From: Streptomyces griseus
Lineage (GTDB): Bacteria; Bacteroidota; Bacteroidia; Chitinophagales; Chitinophagaceae
Reading direction: 5' to 3'
Length of the DNA stretch: 6,949 nucleotides
Assembly (NCBI GenBank): GCA_943323705.2
Contig: CALPIT020000140.1
Location: forward strand, 1 to 6,949
The translations under genes and the position numbers were made by a program. Within the stretch, counting starts at the first letter, position 1; every line of letters begins with the position of its first letter. This document shows, one piece after another, positions 1 through 5,980 of the stretch. A model generated the notes under the pieces. It was not told the DNA's origin. It searched no databases and saw nothing but the letters and a program-made list of their open reading frames with translations.

Positions 1-2
1 GT

Positions 3-971
3 GTGGCTGCAGCACCTGCTGCTATTCAAAAAGCCTTTACACCAACATCAATAGCAGCTGTTACCAATGTTTGTGGCTTGGCGTCAGAAACTTACAGAAT
101 TAAAAAAGTAACCTATGCAACTTCATATAATTGGGTGTTAAAAGTTGGAACCAAAGCAACGATTACACATATAAACGCTTTGGGTGCAAATGATACTGCC
201 GTAATCGTAACGTTCCTTTCTGGGTTTACTAGAGATACCTTGTCTGTAACTTCGGTTACCCCTTGCAGTGAAAGTGTTGCCAAAACAGTTATACTCAATG
301 CAACCTTATTGCCTCCAACTCCAACAAGCATAACGTCAAGTACGGGAAGTTACATTGCATGTATAGGAAACCAAATTACTTATACAAGGGTAGTAGCAGC
401 TCCAACTGCAACACAGGTTGCAGCTTCTGTTTTTAGATGGACTAAACCTAACAATACGACAATTGTTGCTGCGGCTACTGATAGTTCTTCCATTACTTTG
501 CAATTTAATACCGGATACACTGGAGGTAGTATAACCTGCAAAGGCCAGACGCCTTGTGGTATTTTAGGTACTGCAAAATCACAGACGCTAACTCGTACAG
601 GATGCCCTGCTGGCACAGTAATCATACCATTTGCTAAAGCTGGTCCATATGCCAATTCCATAGAATTGGAACTCAATGTTTATCCAAATCCCAATGATGG
701 TAATTTTAATTTGGATATAAAATCTTCATCCATTATCCAGAAATCTCTGATTATTCAGATTATAGATTTAAATGGTAAAATCGTTAAAAAATATGTCAGC
801 CAATCACTAAATGGTGTTTTCAATAAACATTTCTCTGAATCAAATCTTGCAGGAGGAATTTATACTTTAAGAGTTATAGTAAACGGCAAAGTAAAAGACA
901 CCAAGCTTTTCATAGAAAAAGGAGTGGCGTCTATTGTTAATGAAAATGATGAAGCCGGAAGGAAGAAATAA
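3..971 (+). CDS. C-terminal part of a secreted multi-domain protein with Ig/PKD-like repeats and a T9SS type A sorting domain (5' partial)
   Basis: This reading frame is open at the left edge, so the GTG at position 3 is not a credible start and most of the protein probably lies outside. The visible 322 residues hold two related repeats of about 90 residues, each opening with TPTSI (residues 14-18 and 106-110). They carry central aromatic/Trp positions (YNW 42-44, FRW 144-146), a later Phe-rich strand, and a cysteine-containing end (PCS 87-89, PCG 184-186), as in Bacteroidota PKD/Ig-like adhesin repeats. Residues about 222-305 form the sorting domain: LNVYPNPNDGNF, then IQIIDLNGKIV, then LAGGIYTLRV and KLFIEK. 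Such domains direct proteins that have crossed the inner membrane by Sec through the type IX secretion machinery, after which the domain is normally cleaved and the protein anchored or released. Oddly, about 16 polar residues follow the usual end. The substrate or binding function cannot be told from this fragment. The gene converges on pgi. Confidence 0.85.
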   Translation: MAAAPAAIQKAFTPTSIAAVTNVCGLASETYRIKKVTYATSYNWVLKVGTKATITHINALGANDTAVIVTFLSGFTRDTLSVTSVTPCSESVAKTVILNATLLPPTPTSITSSTGSYIACIGNQITYTRVVAAPTATQVAASVFRWTKPNNTTIVAAATDSSSITLQFNTGYTGGSITCKGQTPCGILGTAKSQTLTRTGCPAGTVIIPFAKAGPYANSIELELNVYPNPNDGNFNLDIKSSSIIQKSLIIQIIDLNGKIVKKYVSQSLNGVFNKHFSESNLAGGIYTLRVIVNGKVKDTKLFIEKGVASIVNENDEAGRKK

Positions 972-989
972 GGAAGTCTAGTTCCATAA

Positions 990-1053
990 GTTCAAGAGGT
1001 TCAAAATGTTCAAAAGGATGATTAACTTTTTGAACATTTTGAACCTCTTGAAC
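990..1053. repeat. 26-bp perfect inverted repeat built of 9-nt units, possible bidirectional terminator
   Basis: Positions 990-1015 are the exact reverse complement of 1028-1053, leaving a 12-nt loop. The left arm reads as three 9-nt units starting GTTCAA (990, 999, 1008). The right side reads as TTTTGAACA (1028), TTTTGAACC (1037), TCTTGAACA (1046) and, beyond the stem, TTTTAAACC (1055). It sits between the convergent ends of the T9SS gene and pgi, so it could stop transcription from both sides. No long U tract follows on either strand, so it is not a textbook intrinsic terminator. It may instead be a dispersed palindromic repeat or an mRNA 3'-end stabiliser. Confidence 0.8.
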
Positions 1054-1073
1054 ATTTTAAACCAAATTTAGTT

Positions 1074-2666
1074 TTATCTCATTTTCTTGTACGCATTGAT
1101 TAAACCATTGGTAGATGCATCATGTGAATTGATTTCTTCATTATGAAGTAATTCTGGAAGAATTTTATTGGCCAGTATTTTTCCAAGTTCAACGCCCCAT
1201 TGGTCAAAACTGTAAACATTCCAGATGATACCTTGTACGAATATTTTATGCTCGTAATAAGCTACCATTTGTCCTAGTGTAAAAGGTGTGATTTTCTTAA
1301 TGAGAAATGAATTGGTAGGTCTGTTTCCTTCAAATACACGATATGGATTTTCATGATCGGTGCCATTCATCAAGGCTTCAGTTTGTGCAAAGTAATTACT
1401 CAATAATTTTTGTTGGTGATCACTAACCGGATTGTGTGATTGAGCCGCTACAATAAAATCGCAAGGGATAATTTGTGTGCCTTGATGAATCAGTTGGTAA
1501 AATGCATGTTGGCCATTCGTTCCAGGTTCGCCCCAAATCACAGGTCCTGTTTCATAATTCACTTTATTGCCATTTCTGTCGATATACTTGCCATTGCTTT
1601 CCATATTTCCTTGTTGGAAATAGGCAGCAAATCTATGCATGTACTGATCGTAAGGTAAAATAGCTTCTGTTGGTGCATTGAAAAAATTCCTGTGCCAGAT
1701 GCCAATTAATGCCATCAATACAGGAATGTTGTTTTCAAATGAAGCAGTTTTGAAATGGATATCTGCAGCTTCTGCACCTTTGAGCAAATATTCGAAATTG
1801 TCGTAGCCAATAGTTAGAGCAATAGACAATCCTATAGCACTCCATAAACTATACCTGCCACCAACCCAATCCCAAAATTCAAACATGTTGGCAGGGTCGA
1901 TTCCGAATTTTATAACTTCAGCACCATTCGTACTTAATGCAATGAAATGTTTGGCGACATCATTTTCAGTGGCCCCTTGTTGTAAAAACCAAGCCCTGGC
2001 AGAATGTGCATTGGTCATGGTTTCCTGTGTAGTAAATGTTTTACTGGCGATTAAAAAAAGCGTTTCTTCCGCATTTACTTTTTTCAAGGTTTCTGCAATA
2101 TGGGTGCCATCAACATTACTAACGAAATAAGTTTGTATGCCTTTTATCCAATATGGTTTTAGAGCTTCAGTAACCATTACCGGTCCTAAATCGCTTCCAC
2201 CAATTCCAATGTTTACAATGTATTTTATTTTTTTTCCGGTATATCCTTTCCAAAAACCTTCATGAATATTATTACAACATTCATTCATTTGGTCTAATAC
2301 CTTTCTGATGTCTGGCATTACATTATTGCCGTCTGTAACAACAGGAGATGCTGAGAAATTTCTCAACGCGGTATGCAACACAGCTCTGTTTTCTGTTTCA
2401 TTGATTTTTTCGCCATCGAACATGGCCTTTATCGCAACAGGAAGTTCACACTCATTGGCAAGTTGAATTAAATGCTCAATAGTCGTTTTGTTGATATTGT
2501 TTTTAGAATAATCAAAAAGAATATCGCCTTGAGTAGTGCTGAATTCTTCAAATCTGTTTTGGTTATTTTCAAATTGACTTTTAATACTGCTGTTTTTTAA
2601 TATTTCAAAATGAGCAGCTAATGCTTTCCAGGCGGTAGTGTGGGTTGGGTTTATTTTTGGTAACAT
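1074..2666 (-). CDS. pgi: Glucose-6-phosphate isomerase
   Basis: Cytosolic enzyme interconverting glucose 6-phosphate and fructose 6-phosphate in glycolysis and gluconeogenesis. The 530-residue protein is close to full length for the family (about 550 in E. coli). Family signatures appear in order: NIGIGGSDLGP (152-162), SNVDGTHIAETL (183-194), the sugar-phosphate-binding SKTFTTQET (208-216), GGRYSLWSAIGL (269-280) and FDQWGVELGK (487-496). By correspondence with known isomerases, the catalytic residues are Arg271, Glu356 (in GNMES), His387 (in GQHAF) and Lys496; all are present. The tail ASTNGLINAYKK is also typical. The ATG at 2664-2666 begins right at the N-terminal family homology (INPTHTTAWKAL). 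No Shine-Dalgarno is evident, which is common in Bacteroidota. The gene lies 110 bp downstream of the threonine aldolase on the same strand, so either read-through or its own promoter is possible. A weak TTAAATTG (complement of about 2684-2691) is the only -7-like string seen. Confidence 0.98.
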   Translation of the reverse strand: MLPKINPTHTTAWKALAAHFEILKNSSIKSQFENNQNRFEEFSTTQGDILFDYSKNNINKTTIEHLIQLANECELPVAIKAMFDGEKINETENRAVLHTALRNFSASPVVTDGNNVMPDIRKVLDQMNECCNNIHEGFWKGYTGKKIKYIVNIGIGGSDLGPVMVTEALKPYWIKGIQTYFVSNVDGTHIAETLKKVNAEETLFLIASKTFTTQETMTNAHSARAWFLQQGATENDVAKHFIALSTNGAEVIKFGIDPANMFEFWDWVGGRYSLWSAIGLSIALTIGYDNFEYLLKGAEAADIHFKTASFENNIPVLMALIGIWHRNFFNAPTEAILPYDQYMHRFAAYFQQGNMESNGKYIDRNGNKVNYETGPVIWGEPGTNGQHAFYQLIHQGTQIIPCDFIVAAQSHNPVSDHQQKLLSNYFAQTEALMNGTDHENPYRVFEGNRPTNSFLIKKITPFTLGQMVAYYEHKIFVQGIIWNVYSFDQWGVELGKILANKILPELLHNEEINSHDASTNGLINAYKKMR

Positions 2667-2737
2667 ATTTTAATTTATGGGCGCAATTTAATTTAATTTG
2701 ATGATTTGGTAGGTTGCGGTATAAAACGCTTCGTTGG

Positions 2738-2762
2738 TTTTAAACCATTAAACTTTTCAACC
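2738..2762. repeat. Degenerate repeat in the ltaE-pgi spacer related to the 9-nt units at 990-1063
   Basis: TTTTAAACC (2738-2746) recurs as TTTTCAACC (2754-2762), differing at one base, with ATTAAAC between them. The first 10 bases (through 2747) are identical to 1055-1064 at the pgi 3' end. This looks like a decayed or unpaired relative of the inverted repeat there. The rest of the 2667-2776 spacer shows no gene and no convincing terminator. Confidence 0.45.
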
Positions 2763-2766
2763 TAAT

Positions 2767-2780
2767 TATCCAGTATCTAG
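2767..2780 (-). repeat. Two tandem heptamers CTRGATA overlapping the ltaE stop codon
   Basis: Read on the gene strand, the sequence is CTAGATA followed directly by CTGGATA (6 of 7 bases equal). The TAG stop of the threonine aldolase is inside the first heptamer. The same two heptamers, in the opposite order, begin just after trxB at 6938, again in the sense orientation of the gene. Confidence 0.5.
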
Positions 2781-3793
2781 CAATTCTCTACCACCTCAAT
2801 CAACCGTTCAATCATTACAGGAGTGACATCCAAATGCGTCACCATCCTCACTTGTGTTGCAGAAATGGGAATGCAAAGGATATTTTTTTCTTTGAGATAT
2901 GCCGCAAATGAAGCCGCAGTGAATTTTCCTTTTACCTCAAAAATGACAATATTGGTTTCAACAGGAAGTATTTCACCAATAAAATCTTTTTTAGCTAAAG
3001 AAGCAGCAATCAATGTCGCGTGCTCATGATCTTCAGCAAGTCTTTTGATATTGTTTTCCAAAGCATAAATTCCTGCTGCAGCCAGAAAGCCGGCTTGTCG
3101 CATACCGCCACCGAATAATTTCCTTGTTCTTCGGGCTTGTTTGATAAATGCATGATTACCTAAAAGTAAACTGCCAACTGGGGCTCCAAGTCCTTTACTC
3201 AAACAAATGGATATGCTATCGAATACTTTGCCATAATCTTCGGGAGCTTCATTTTTAGCTACAATGGCATTAAAAAGTCTGGCTCCATCTAGATGAAAAT
3301 GCATTTCATTTTTTTGGCATAAATTTTTTATGTCTATGAAATCTTGAAATTCGTAGCAACTGCCTCCACCACGGTTGGAAGTATTTTCAACTGAAACTAA
3401 AGATGTTACTGGTTTATGGATATCGTCGGGATTGATTAAGGGTTCAATTTGTATCGAATTGATTCTTCCCCTGTTTCCATCAATGGGCTTTACCTGACAG
3501 CTGCTGTTAAAGGCAATGCCTCCGCCTTCATAAATATAAACATGACTGCTTTTTTCGCAAATCACTTCGTTCCCTGGTTGTGTGTGGCATTTGATAGCAA
3601 TTTGATTGGTCATGGTTCCACTTGGACAAAACAAAGCGGCTTCCATACCAAACATGGCTGCTGATAAAGATTCTAATTTATTTACTGTAGGATCTTCTCC
3701 AAATACATCATCCCCAACTTCGGCGGCCATCATGGCTGCTTTCATTTCTGGTGTTGGTTTGGTAAAGGTGTCTGAGCGTAAATCTATATTCAT
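2777..3793 (-). CDS. ltaE: Low-specificity L-threonine aldolase (PLP-dependent)
   Basis: Pyridoxal-phosphate enzyme of fold type I that cleaves L-threonine or L-allo-threonine to glycine and acetaldehyde in the cytosol; related members also act on other beta-hydroxy amino acids. The start chosen is the ATG at 3791-3793, giving 338 residues (E. coli LtaE is 333). The protein begins with the family hallmark DLRSDTFTKPTPEM (residues 4-17). The upstream in-frame ATG at 3838 would add 15 residues outside the family alignment and would place a promoter element inside the gene. Visible features are the cofactor-binding SGT (58-60), the ring-stacking His84 (SHVYIYEGGG), ENTSNRGGG (136-144), HLDGAR with Asp169 and Arg171, the Schiff-base Lys200 in SKGLGAPVGS, GGGMRQAG (228-235) and Arg316 in RMVTHLDVT. 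It is the first gene of the minus-strand pair with pgi, and the mRNA is probably leaderless. Confidence 0.95.
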   Translation of the reverse strand: MNIDLRSDTFTKPTPEMKAAMMAAEVGDDVFGEDPTVNKLESLSAAMFGMEAALFCPSGTMTNQIAIKCHTQPGNEVICEKSSHVYIYEGGGIAFNSSCQVKPIDGNRGRINSIQIEPLINPDDIHKPVTSLVSVENTSNRGGGSCYEFQDFIDIKNLCQKNEMHFHLDGARLFNAIVAKNEAPEDYGKVFDSISICLSKGLGAPVGSLLLGNHAFIKQARRTRKLFGGGMRQAGFLAAAGIYALENNIKRLAEDHEHATLIAASLAKKDFIGEILPVETNIVIFEVKGKFTAASFAAYLKEKNILCIPISATQVRMVTHLDVTPVMIERLIEVVENC

Positions 3794-3797
3794 TATG

Positions 3798-3805
3798 CAA
3801 ATGTA
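3798..3805 (-). promoter_or_regulatory. Bacteroidota -7 element TACATTTG of ltaE
   Basis: On the minus strand this is TACATTTG, a full match to the TAnnTTTG -7 consensus read by the Bacteroidota primary sigma factor. It ends 4 nt before the ATG, so transcription should begin at or next to the start codon, and the spot fixes the start at 3793. A -33 TTG at standard spacing is not clear; a weak TGTG lies 18 bp upstream of the box. Confidence 0.6.
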
Positions 3806-3854
3806 AGATTTGAATTTAATTGTCACATAACTCCTCAATTACATCACTTTTAAA

Positions 3855-3870
3855 TTGATTTTTAAATCAA
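3855..3870. repeat. 7-bp inverted repeat TTGATTT-tt-AAATCAA
   Basis: The arms 3855-3861 and 3864-3870 are perfectly complementary with a 2-bp centre. It lies about 60 bp upstream of the ltaE start in the region divergent from rpoD. It could be an operator, but short AT-rich palindromes arise easily by chance here. Confidence 0.35.
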
Positions 3871-3883
3871 ACCCCAATCACAA

Positions 3884-3897
3884 ATTTCATATGAAAT
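3884..3897. promoter_or_regulatory. Perfect 14-bp palindrome ATTTCATATGAAAT, candidate operator
   Basis: This is a perfect dyad made of ATTTCAT joined head-on to ATGAAAT. The same heptamer recurs at 4005-4011 and in both arms of the palindrome at 4053-4074, all in the spacer between ltaE and rpoD. It is therefore a candidate binding site for a dimeric regulator. No regulator gene is present in the window to match it to. Confidence 0.4.
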
Positions 3898-3938
3898 ACT
3901 TACAAAATCTACTTTTTAGACATTCATTTAAAATGCAG

Positions 3939-4000
3939 TTTTTTTTCTATATAAATCAAATGCATATCAGTAAAAAAAATGTTTTTTATTTTTTTAAAAT
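3939..4000 (+). promoter_or_regulatory. A/T tracts upstream of the rpoD promoter, possible UP element or curved DNA
   Basis: Runs of T8 (3939-3946), A8 (3972-3979), T6 (3982-3987) and T7 (3989-3995) precede the rpoD -7 box. If transcription starts near 4040, the last runs lie at about -58 to -40, where an UP element contacts the RNA polymerase alpha subunits. That would suit strong expression of the primary sigma factor. A-tract bending is the other plausible role. No ORF or RNA gene is seen in this part of the spacer. Confidence 0.4.
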
Positions 4001-4026
4001 AGCTATGAAATCCAAATTTTGAATAT

Positions 4027-4034
4027 TACCTTTG
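4027..4034 (+). promoter_or_regulatory. Bacteroidota -7 element TACCTTTG of rpoD
   Basis: TACCTTTG matches TAnnTTTG fully. The expected transcription start is near 4039-4041, giving a 5' leader of roughly 110 nt. No convincing TTG is found at the -33 position, so the A/T tracts upstream may compensate. The sigma factor encoded downstream is of the class expected to recognise this box, so autoregulation is plausible. Confidence 0.55.
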
Positions 4035-4052
4035 TGTGCTGTAGAAAAGTGA

Positions 4053-4074
4053 ATGAAATATTAGAATATTTCAT
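4053..4074 (+). promoter_or_regulatory. 10-bp inverted repeat ATGAAATATT-ag-AATATTTCAT in the rpoD leader
   Basis: The arms 4053-4062 and 4065-4074 are perfect reverse complements with a 2-nt centre, placed at about +13 to +34 from the predicted start. Each arm carries the ATGAAAT heptamer, arranged oppositely to the palindrome at 3884-3897. The centre is too short for a full-length RNA hairpin loop (the innermost pairs would open), so a DNA operator just downstream of the promoter is at least as likely. Confidence 0.5.
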
Positions 4075-4084
4075 GCTTTTTGCA

Positions 4085-4106
4085 ACAATTCTTCCAGGAA
4101 GATTGT
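4085..4106 (+). other. Second hairpin in the rpoD 5' leader
   Basis: Nine base pairs form between 4085-4094 and 4098-4106, with one bulged T at 4089 and a 3-nt CAG loop. The core TCTTCC/GGAAGA is richer in GC than its surroundings. It starts about 42 nt before the rpoD start codon and has no U tract, so it is not a terminator. It might affect leader stability or translation. The rest of the leader holds an (AC)5 run (4114-4123) and no recognisable riboswitch. Confidence 0.35.
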
Positions 4107-4148
4107 CATAGTAACACACACACTTAATTCCGAATTTAACTCCAAAAA

Positions 4149-5006
4149 ATGAGACAACTCAAAATTGCTACGCAGATAACCAATCGTGATTCACAAGCCG
4201 TTGAGAAATATCTGCAGGAAATTTCCAAAATTTCAATGATTACTCCTGAAGAGGAAACCATTTTGGCCCAAAAAATTAAAATGGGAGATCAGAGAGCTTT
4301 GGATAAATTAGTTCAGGCTAATTTAAGATTCGTGGTTTCGGTTGCTAAACAATACCAACATCAGGGACTTTCACTAAGTGATTTGATAAATGAAGGCAAC
4401 CTTGGTTTGATTAAAGCGGCTCAACGTTTTGATGAAACTAAAGGGTTTAAATTCATTTCTTACGCAGTATGGTGGATTCGTCAATCTATTTTACAGGCTT
4501 TGGCAGAACAAGGTAGATTGGTTCGTTTGCCACAAAATAAAATCGGTACTTACAACAAAGCGAATAAAGCTTATATGGCTTTTGAGCAAGAACATGAAAG
4601 AGAGCCATCTACAGAAGAATTGGCTGAATTGCTTGAAATGAGTGAGACTGAAATCAATAATATTTTCCAGTCAAATACAAGACATACTTCATTGGATGCT
4701 CCAGTTCACGAAGCTGAAGATGTGGCCATGGGCGATTTGTTGAAAGGTGGCGACGAAACTGATGAAGATGTAATGCACGATTCATTGAAAAATGAAATCC
4801 GCAGGGTTCTTAAATCTTTAAGTCCACGCGAAGCAGAAATCGTAAATGCCTATTTTGGATTGGATGGAGAAAATGGCGTAACTATCGAGCAAATTGGTCA
4901 GAAATACGATTTAACAAAAGAACGTATCCGACAAATTAAAGAAAGGGCGATCAAACGCCTTCAGAAAGCTAGATACAGCGGGGCGCTAAAAGCTTACTTA
5001 GGATAA
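4149..5006 (+). CDS. rpoD: RNA polymerase primary sigma factor RpoD/SigA (Bacteroidota type)
   Basis: Housekeeping sigma-70 factor that directs RNA polymerase to promoters. At 285 residues it lacks region 1.1 and the long non-conserved insert of E. coli RpoD, the normal form in Bacteroidota. Order of parts: region 1.2 (SQAVEKYLQEISKISMITPEEE, about 15-36); region 2 with the core-binding stretch LVQANLRFVVSVAKQY (54-69), GLSLSDLINEGNLGLIKAAQRFD (73-95) and the -10-reading helix YAVWWIRQSI (105-114); region 3 (about 125-175, including LPQNK and the REPSTEELAE helix); a short acidic linker (185-207); and region 4 with LSPREAEIVNAYFGLDG (224-240) and the helix-turn-helix VTIEQIGQKYDLTKERIRQIKERA (244-267). 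The ATG at 4149 begins the family's usual N-terminus (MRQLKI). The gene is monocistronic: it has its own promoter, an approximately 110-nt structured leader and a strong terminator after it. It is divergent from ltaE. Confidence 0.97.
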   Translation: MRQLKIATQITNRDSQAVEKYLQEISKISMITPEEETILAQKIKMGDQRALDKLVQANLRFVVSVAKQYQHQGLSLSDLINEGNLGLIKAAQRFDETKGFKFISYAVWWIRQSILQALAEQGRLVRLPQNKIGTYNKANKAYMAFEQEHEREPSTEELAELLEMSETEINNIFQSNTRHTSLDAPVHEAEDVAMGDLLKGGDETDEDVMHDSLKNEIRRVLKSLSPREAEIVNAYFGLDGENGVTIEQIGQKYDLTKERIRQIKERAIKRLQKARYSGALKAYLG

Positions 5007-5027
5007 TAACTAAAATCATCAATAGTG

Positions 5028-5056
5028 ACCCCGAATTATTCGGGGTTATTTTTTTT
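5028..5056 (+). terminator. Intrinsic terminator of rpoD
   Basis: An 8-bp perfect stem (5028-5035 with 5039-5046; core CCCCGAA/TTCGGGG) with a TTA loop is followed by TA and then T8 (5049-5056). It begins 22 nt after the rpoD stop and separates rpoD from the lipoprotein gene. Confidence 0.93.
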
Positions 5057-5084
5057 AATCAGCATAACCGAAATAAGTTTTGTA

Positions 5085-5092
5085 TAAATTTG
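5085..5092 (+). promoter_or_regulatory. Bacteroidota -7 element TAAATTTG of the lipoprotein-trxB unit
   Basis: TAAATTTG matches TAnnTTTG fully and ends 4 nt before the ATG at 5097, exactly as at ltaE. With the strong terminator just upstream, this must be the entry point for transcription of the next gene unless a site is hidden elsewhere. The predicted mRNA is leaderless or nearly so. No clear -33 TTG is seen. Confidence 0.6.
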
Positions 5093-5096
5093 CACC

Positions 5097-5966
5097 ATGA
5101 ATAAGTTGTATTGGTTATTAGCCCTTTTTTTGTTTTCCTCTTGTGAAAAAAATATAAATTTCAAATTAGATGCATCGGAAGCGAATTTAGTGGTTGATGC
5201 TCAAATTGAAAATGATAAAGCACCAGTTGTAACCCTCACGAATAGCGTAGGTTTTTTCAGCCAAATCAATCCAATGATTTACGCTACAGCTTTTGTACAT
5301 AACGCGGCAGTTTATATCTCAAATGGTACGTTAACGCATAAGCTAAAGGAAGTTTCAATACCTTCCCGTTATGGTTTCAATTCTTATTATTATAGTATTG
5401 ATTCTTCCAATTTATCTACGGCTTTTTTAGGTGAATTGAATACCAATTATACTTTACGAGTAGTTACGGGCGATAAAGAATATTTATCTTCAACAACTAT
5501 ACCAGGACTAGATTGGGTTCCTGATACTATTTTTTATAAGATCAATCCTTATGATACGAGCATTTTTAAAAGAGATATGTATATAACTTATACAGAGCCA
5601 AGAGGCGTCGGTAATTTTTTCCGTTATTTTACCAATAAAAACGGCAGAGGTTTTTTACCAGGCACAAACTCTGTTTATAATGATGAAATTGTTGACGGGA
5701 CCACATTTACGACTAAAGTGGGTCCGGGTATCGACAGAAATGATCCAAAACCTTCGATTCACTTCTTTATTGGTGATACGGTTTCTTTGAAGTTTTGTAA
5801 TATTGATAAATCCACTTTTACATTTTGGAATACATGGGAGTTTTCATTGCAAAGTATCGGAAATCCATTTTCACAACCCAATAAAGTAATTGGAAATATT
5901 TCTAATGGTGCATTAGGAGCATTTTGTGGCTATGCCGCATGGTACAAAACTACAATCGTACAATAA
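5097..5966 (+). CDS. DUF4249-type outer-membrane lipoprotein
   Basis: The 289-residue precursor has a short signal peptide (MNKLYWLLALFLFSSC) ending in a lipobox with the lipidated Cys at residue 16, then EKNINFKL. That opening, followed by ANLVVDAQIENDKAPVVTLTNSVGFF (29-54), matches the start of Bacteroidota DUF4249 proteins, which begin 'SCEK..DL...LVVEG.I...'. Other family-like parts are the variable-loop ornament region AVYISNGT (71-78), LNTNYTLRVVTGDKEYLSSTTIP (114-136), and the C-terminal WEFSLQSIGNPFSQP with the Gly-rich GALGAFCGYA (271-280). The fold is expected to be beta-rich and anchored in the outer membrane. The biochemical role is unknown; many relatives sit beside a TonB-dependent receptor and may act as its surface partner. 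No receptor gene adjoins this one, which lies alone between the rpoD terminator and trxB. The ATG at 5097 directly precedes the signal peptide. The family call is from memory of the pattern, not a search. Confidence 0.82.
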   Translation: MNKLYWLLALFLFSSCEKNINFKLDASEANLVVDAQIENDKAPVVTLTNSVGFFSQINPMIYATAFVHNAAVYISNGTLTHKLKEVSIPSRYGFNSYYYSIDSSNLSTAFLGELNTNYTLRVVTGDKEYLSSTTIPGLDWVPDTIFYKINPYDTSIFKRDMYITYTEPRGVGNFFRYFTNKNGRGFLPGTNSVYNDEIVDGTTFTTKVGPGIDRNDPKPSIHFFIGDTVSLKFCNIDKSTFTFWNTWEFSLQSIGNPFSQPNKVIGNISNGALGAFCGYAAWYKTTIVQ

Positions 5967-5970
5967 AATC

Positions 5971-5974
5971 AGGA
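5971..5974 (+). promoter_or_regulatory. AGGA ribosome-binding-like site of trxB
   Basis: AGGA lies 6 nt before the ATG at 5981, inside the 14-bp gap after the lipoprotein stop. It supports the 5981 start over the in-frame ATG at 5924, which lies inside the upstream gene. Shine-Dalgarno sites matter less in Bacteroidota, so this is supportive only. Confidence 0.4.
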
Positions 5975-5980
5975 AAATCA

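Noticed and set aside
113..676. Minus-strand ORFs opposite the T9SS gene
   Set aside because: They are antisense shadows of the repeat-rich secreted protein and have no independent support.
1440..2130. Plus-strand ORFs of 62-81 codons inside pgi
   Set aside because: They are antisense shadows of a strongly conserved enzyme gene, with no recognisable domains or promoters. The same applies to the plus-strand ORFs in ltaE at 2823-3806.
2684..2691. -7 element for pgi (TTAAATTG on the minus strand)
   Set aside because: It misses two fixed positions of TAnnTTTG and has no -33 partner, so it is too weak to list as a promoter.
3794..3838. N-terminal extension of the threonine aldolase to the ATG at 3838
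   Set aside because: The 15 extra residues have no family homology, and the extension contains the TACATTTG promoter element. The hallmark DLRSDT start begins at the downstream ATG.
3971..3988. Hairpin TAAAAAA/TTTTTTA as a terminator
   Set aside because: The stem is purely A/T and lies upstream of the promoter rather than after a gene. It is better read as part of the A/T tracts.
4114..4123. (AC)5 dinucleotide run in the rpoD leader as a phase-variable tract
   Set aside because: Five units are too few to make slippage likely, and the run is neither between promoter elements nor in a reading frame.
4149..5006. A truncated sigma factor because region 1.1 is missing
   Set aside because: Short primary sigma factors without region 1.1 are normal in Bacteroidota; regions 1.2 to 4.2 are complete.
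5924..5980. Start of thioredoxin reductase at 5924
   Set aside because: It lies inside the lipoprotein gene in another frame, and the 19 added residues do not belong to the family. The ATG at 5981 has an AGGA ahead of it.
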